Shown here piece after piece: positions 48,441 through 48,938 of a stretch of DNA of 48,938 bases. How positions within the stretch are numbered: position 1 is the first letter of the stretch; each line of letters opens with the position of its first letter. The DNA is from DSWT01 sp035415725 (lineage in GTDB: Bacteria > Chloroflexota > Anaerolineae > B4-G1 > SLSP01), in the NCBI GenBank assembly GCA_035415725.1, contig DAOOGN010000018.1:1-48938 (forward strand), in the 5' to 3' direction. A program made the position numbers and the translations under genes. Under the pieces are notes generated by a model. The model was not told where the DNA came from, ran no database searches, and saw nothing but the letters and a program-made list of their open reading frames with translations.

Positions 48441-48938
48441 TGCTTTGGTTCTCTGGGACTTGGCGTGGTGTACGATTTTTTTATACTTTGCACAGGACTG
48501 ACGCCAGCCTGGCTCGAATCAAGCGGCGGAGGATTTGTAGTGACGCCTTCAGGCGTCTCTTAGGAGCTAAGAACGGCTGGAAGCCGTTACAAACGGAAAT
48601 TTGCGTAAGTCCTATGCATGTCAATCCGTGAAATCCGTGGCTGGCTTCTTATTGCGATCCTACGAAATCCTGAAGAACCATTATTTTTTGTAACTATTCA
48701 GCCACCTTTGCCAGGTGGCGAACGGGACTTTGGGGAGGGCACATAATAGGTTACCCCTTCGGCAGGTGCTGACCCTCTCATCCCCCAACCCCCTTCTCCC
48801 CCGCAAGCGGGGAAGAAGGGGGCAAAAGGGGGGTGTGGCGACACCCCCACCCAAAATCCCCCTTCCTGGAGGGAAGGGGGGCAGGGGGATGGGCTGATAG
48901 AAACACGCATATCTTGTCATACAGAAGCACCTGGCCTA
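48441..48938. repeat. Terminal intergenic region with dispersed repeats C, B and A
   Basis: No gene is seen. Family C occupies 48528-48615 and ends in the same AAGTCCTAT as at 38264. Family B is inverted at 48690-48893 and is the longest copy (GTAACTATTCAGCCACCTTT through CCCCTTCTCCCCCGCAAGC). A partial inverted family A copy begins near 48898 and is cut by the window end. Confidence 0.85.

Noticed and set aside
1..48938. rRNA or tRNA genes
   Set aside because: I looked for T-loop (GTTCGA) and anticodon-arm patterns and for rRNA landmarks and saw none that fold convincingly; GGTTCGAA at 34217-34224 is the loop of a simple inverted repeat.

Overview
The window is one contiguous stretch of a moderately GC-rich bacterial chromosome, most likely from the Chloroflexota (Anaerolineae/Caldilineae-like). 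The reasons are the gene mix, the strong Shine-Dalgarno sites, the many GTG starts and the intergenic spaces filled with dispersed repeat families. This assignment is an inference; there is no rRNA gene in the window to confirm it.

Region 1 (1-20842) is a complete type III CRISPR-Cas island. A 79-repeat array (68-6141) is followed by a structured leader (6142-6478) and, all on the minus strand, cas2, cas1, csx15, and an effector operon. The effector genes are a Cas7 with an N-terminal cold-shock domain, Csx19, a double Cas7, a Cas7-Cas5-Cas11-like fusion and Cas10. This subunit set matches the fused-subunit variant III-D (III-Dv) known from Synechocystis. Cas10 keeps its GGDD cyclase motif but has no HD nuclease domain. 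Upstream in the same operon are a CARF-HEPN ribonuclease (Csm6-like) and, at the very head, an unlisted 42-codon ORF (18284-18412) carrying an HD-like LLHDVG motif; its stop overlaps the next start. Above it lie paired palindromes, a 20-bp tandem repeat (four copies) and a gene for a CARF protein with a LuxR-type HTH. Divergent from that is a P-loop ATPase fused to two Csx3-like domains. The expected logic is: target RNA binding, cyclic oligoadenylate synthesis by Cas10, activation of CARF-HEPN and perhaps of the CARF regulator, then shut-off by Csx3 and perhaps Csx15. No cas6 is present.

Region 2 (20843-35508) is housekeeping and metabolism: pncC, a degenerate metallo-beta-lactamase-fold protein, an AlaX-type tRNA-editing protein, a GAF-PAS histidine kinase, two tandem deoxynucleoside kinases, a HI0933-type flavoprotein, a cupin, an Amj-type flippase, an SPFH protein, RecD2 and a Gfo/Idh/MocA oxidoreductase.

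Region 3 (35509-48938) has an EF-G paralogue, ribosomal protein bL25, a small membrane protein, a branched-chain amino-acid type ABC transporter operon bracketed by two substrate-binding proteins, and a Fur-family regulator next to a CbiM-PDGLE nickel/cobalt transport protein with Nur-box-like palindromes. Promoter-proximal terminator hairpins precede both the EF-G gene and the ABC operon. At least four dispersed repeat families occupy the spaces between genes.
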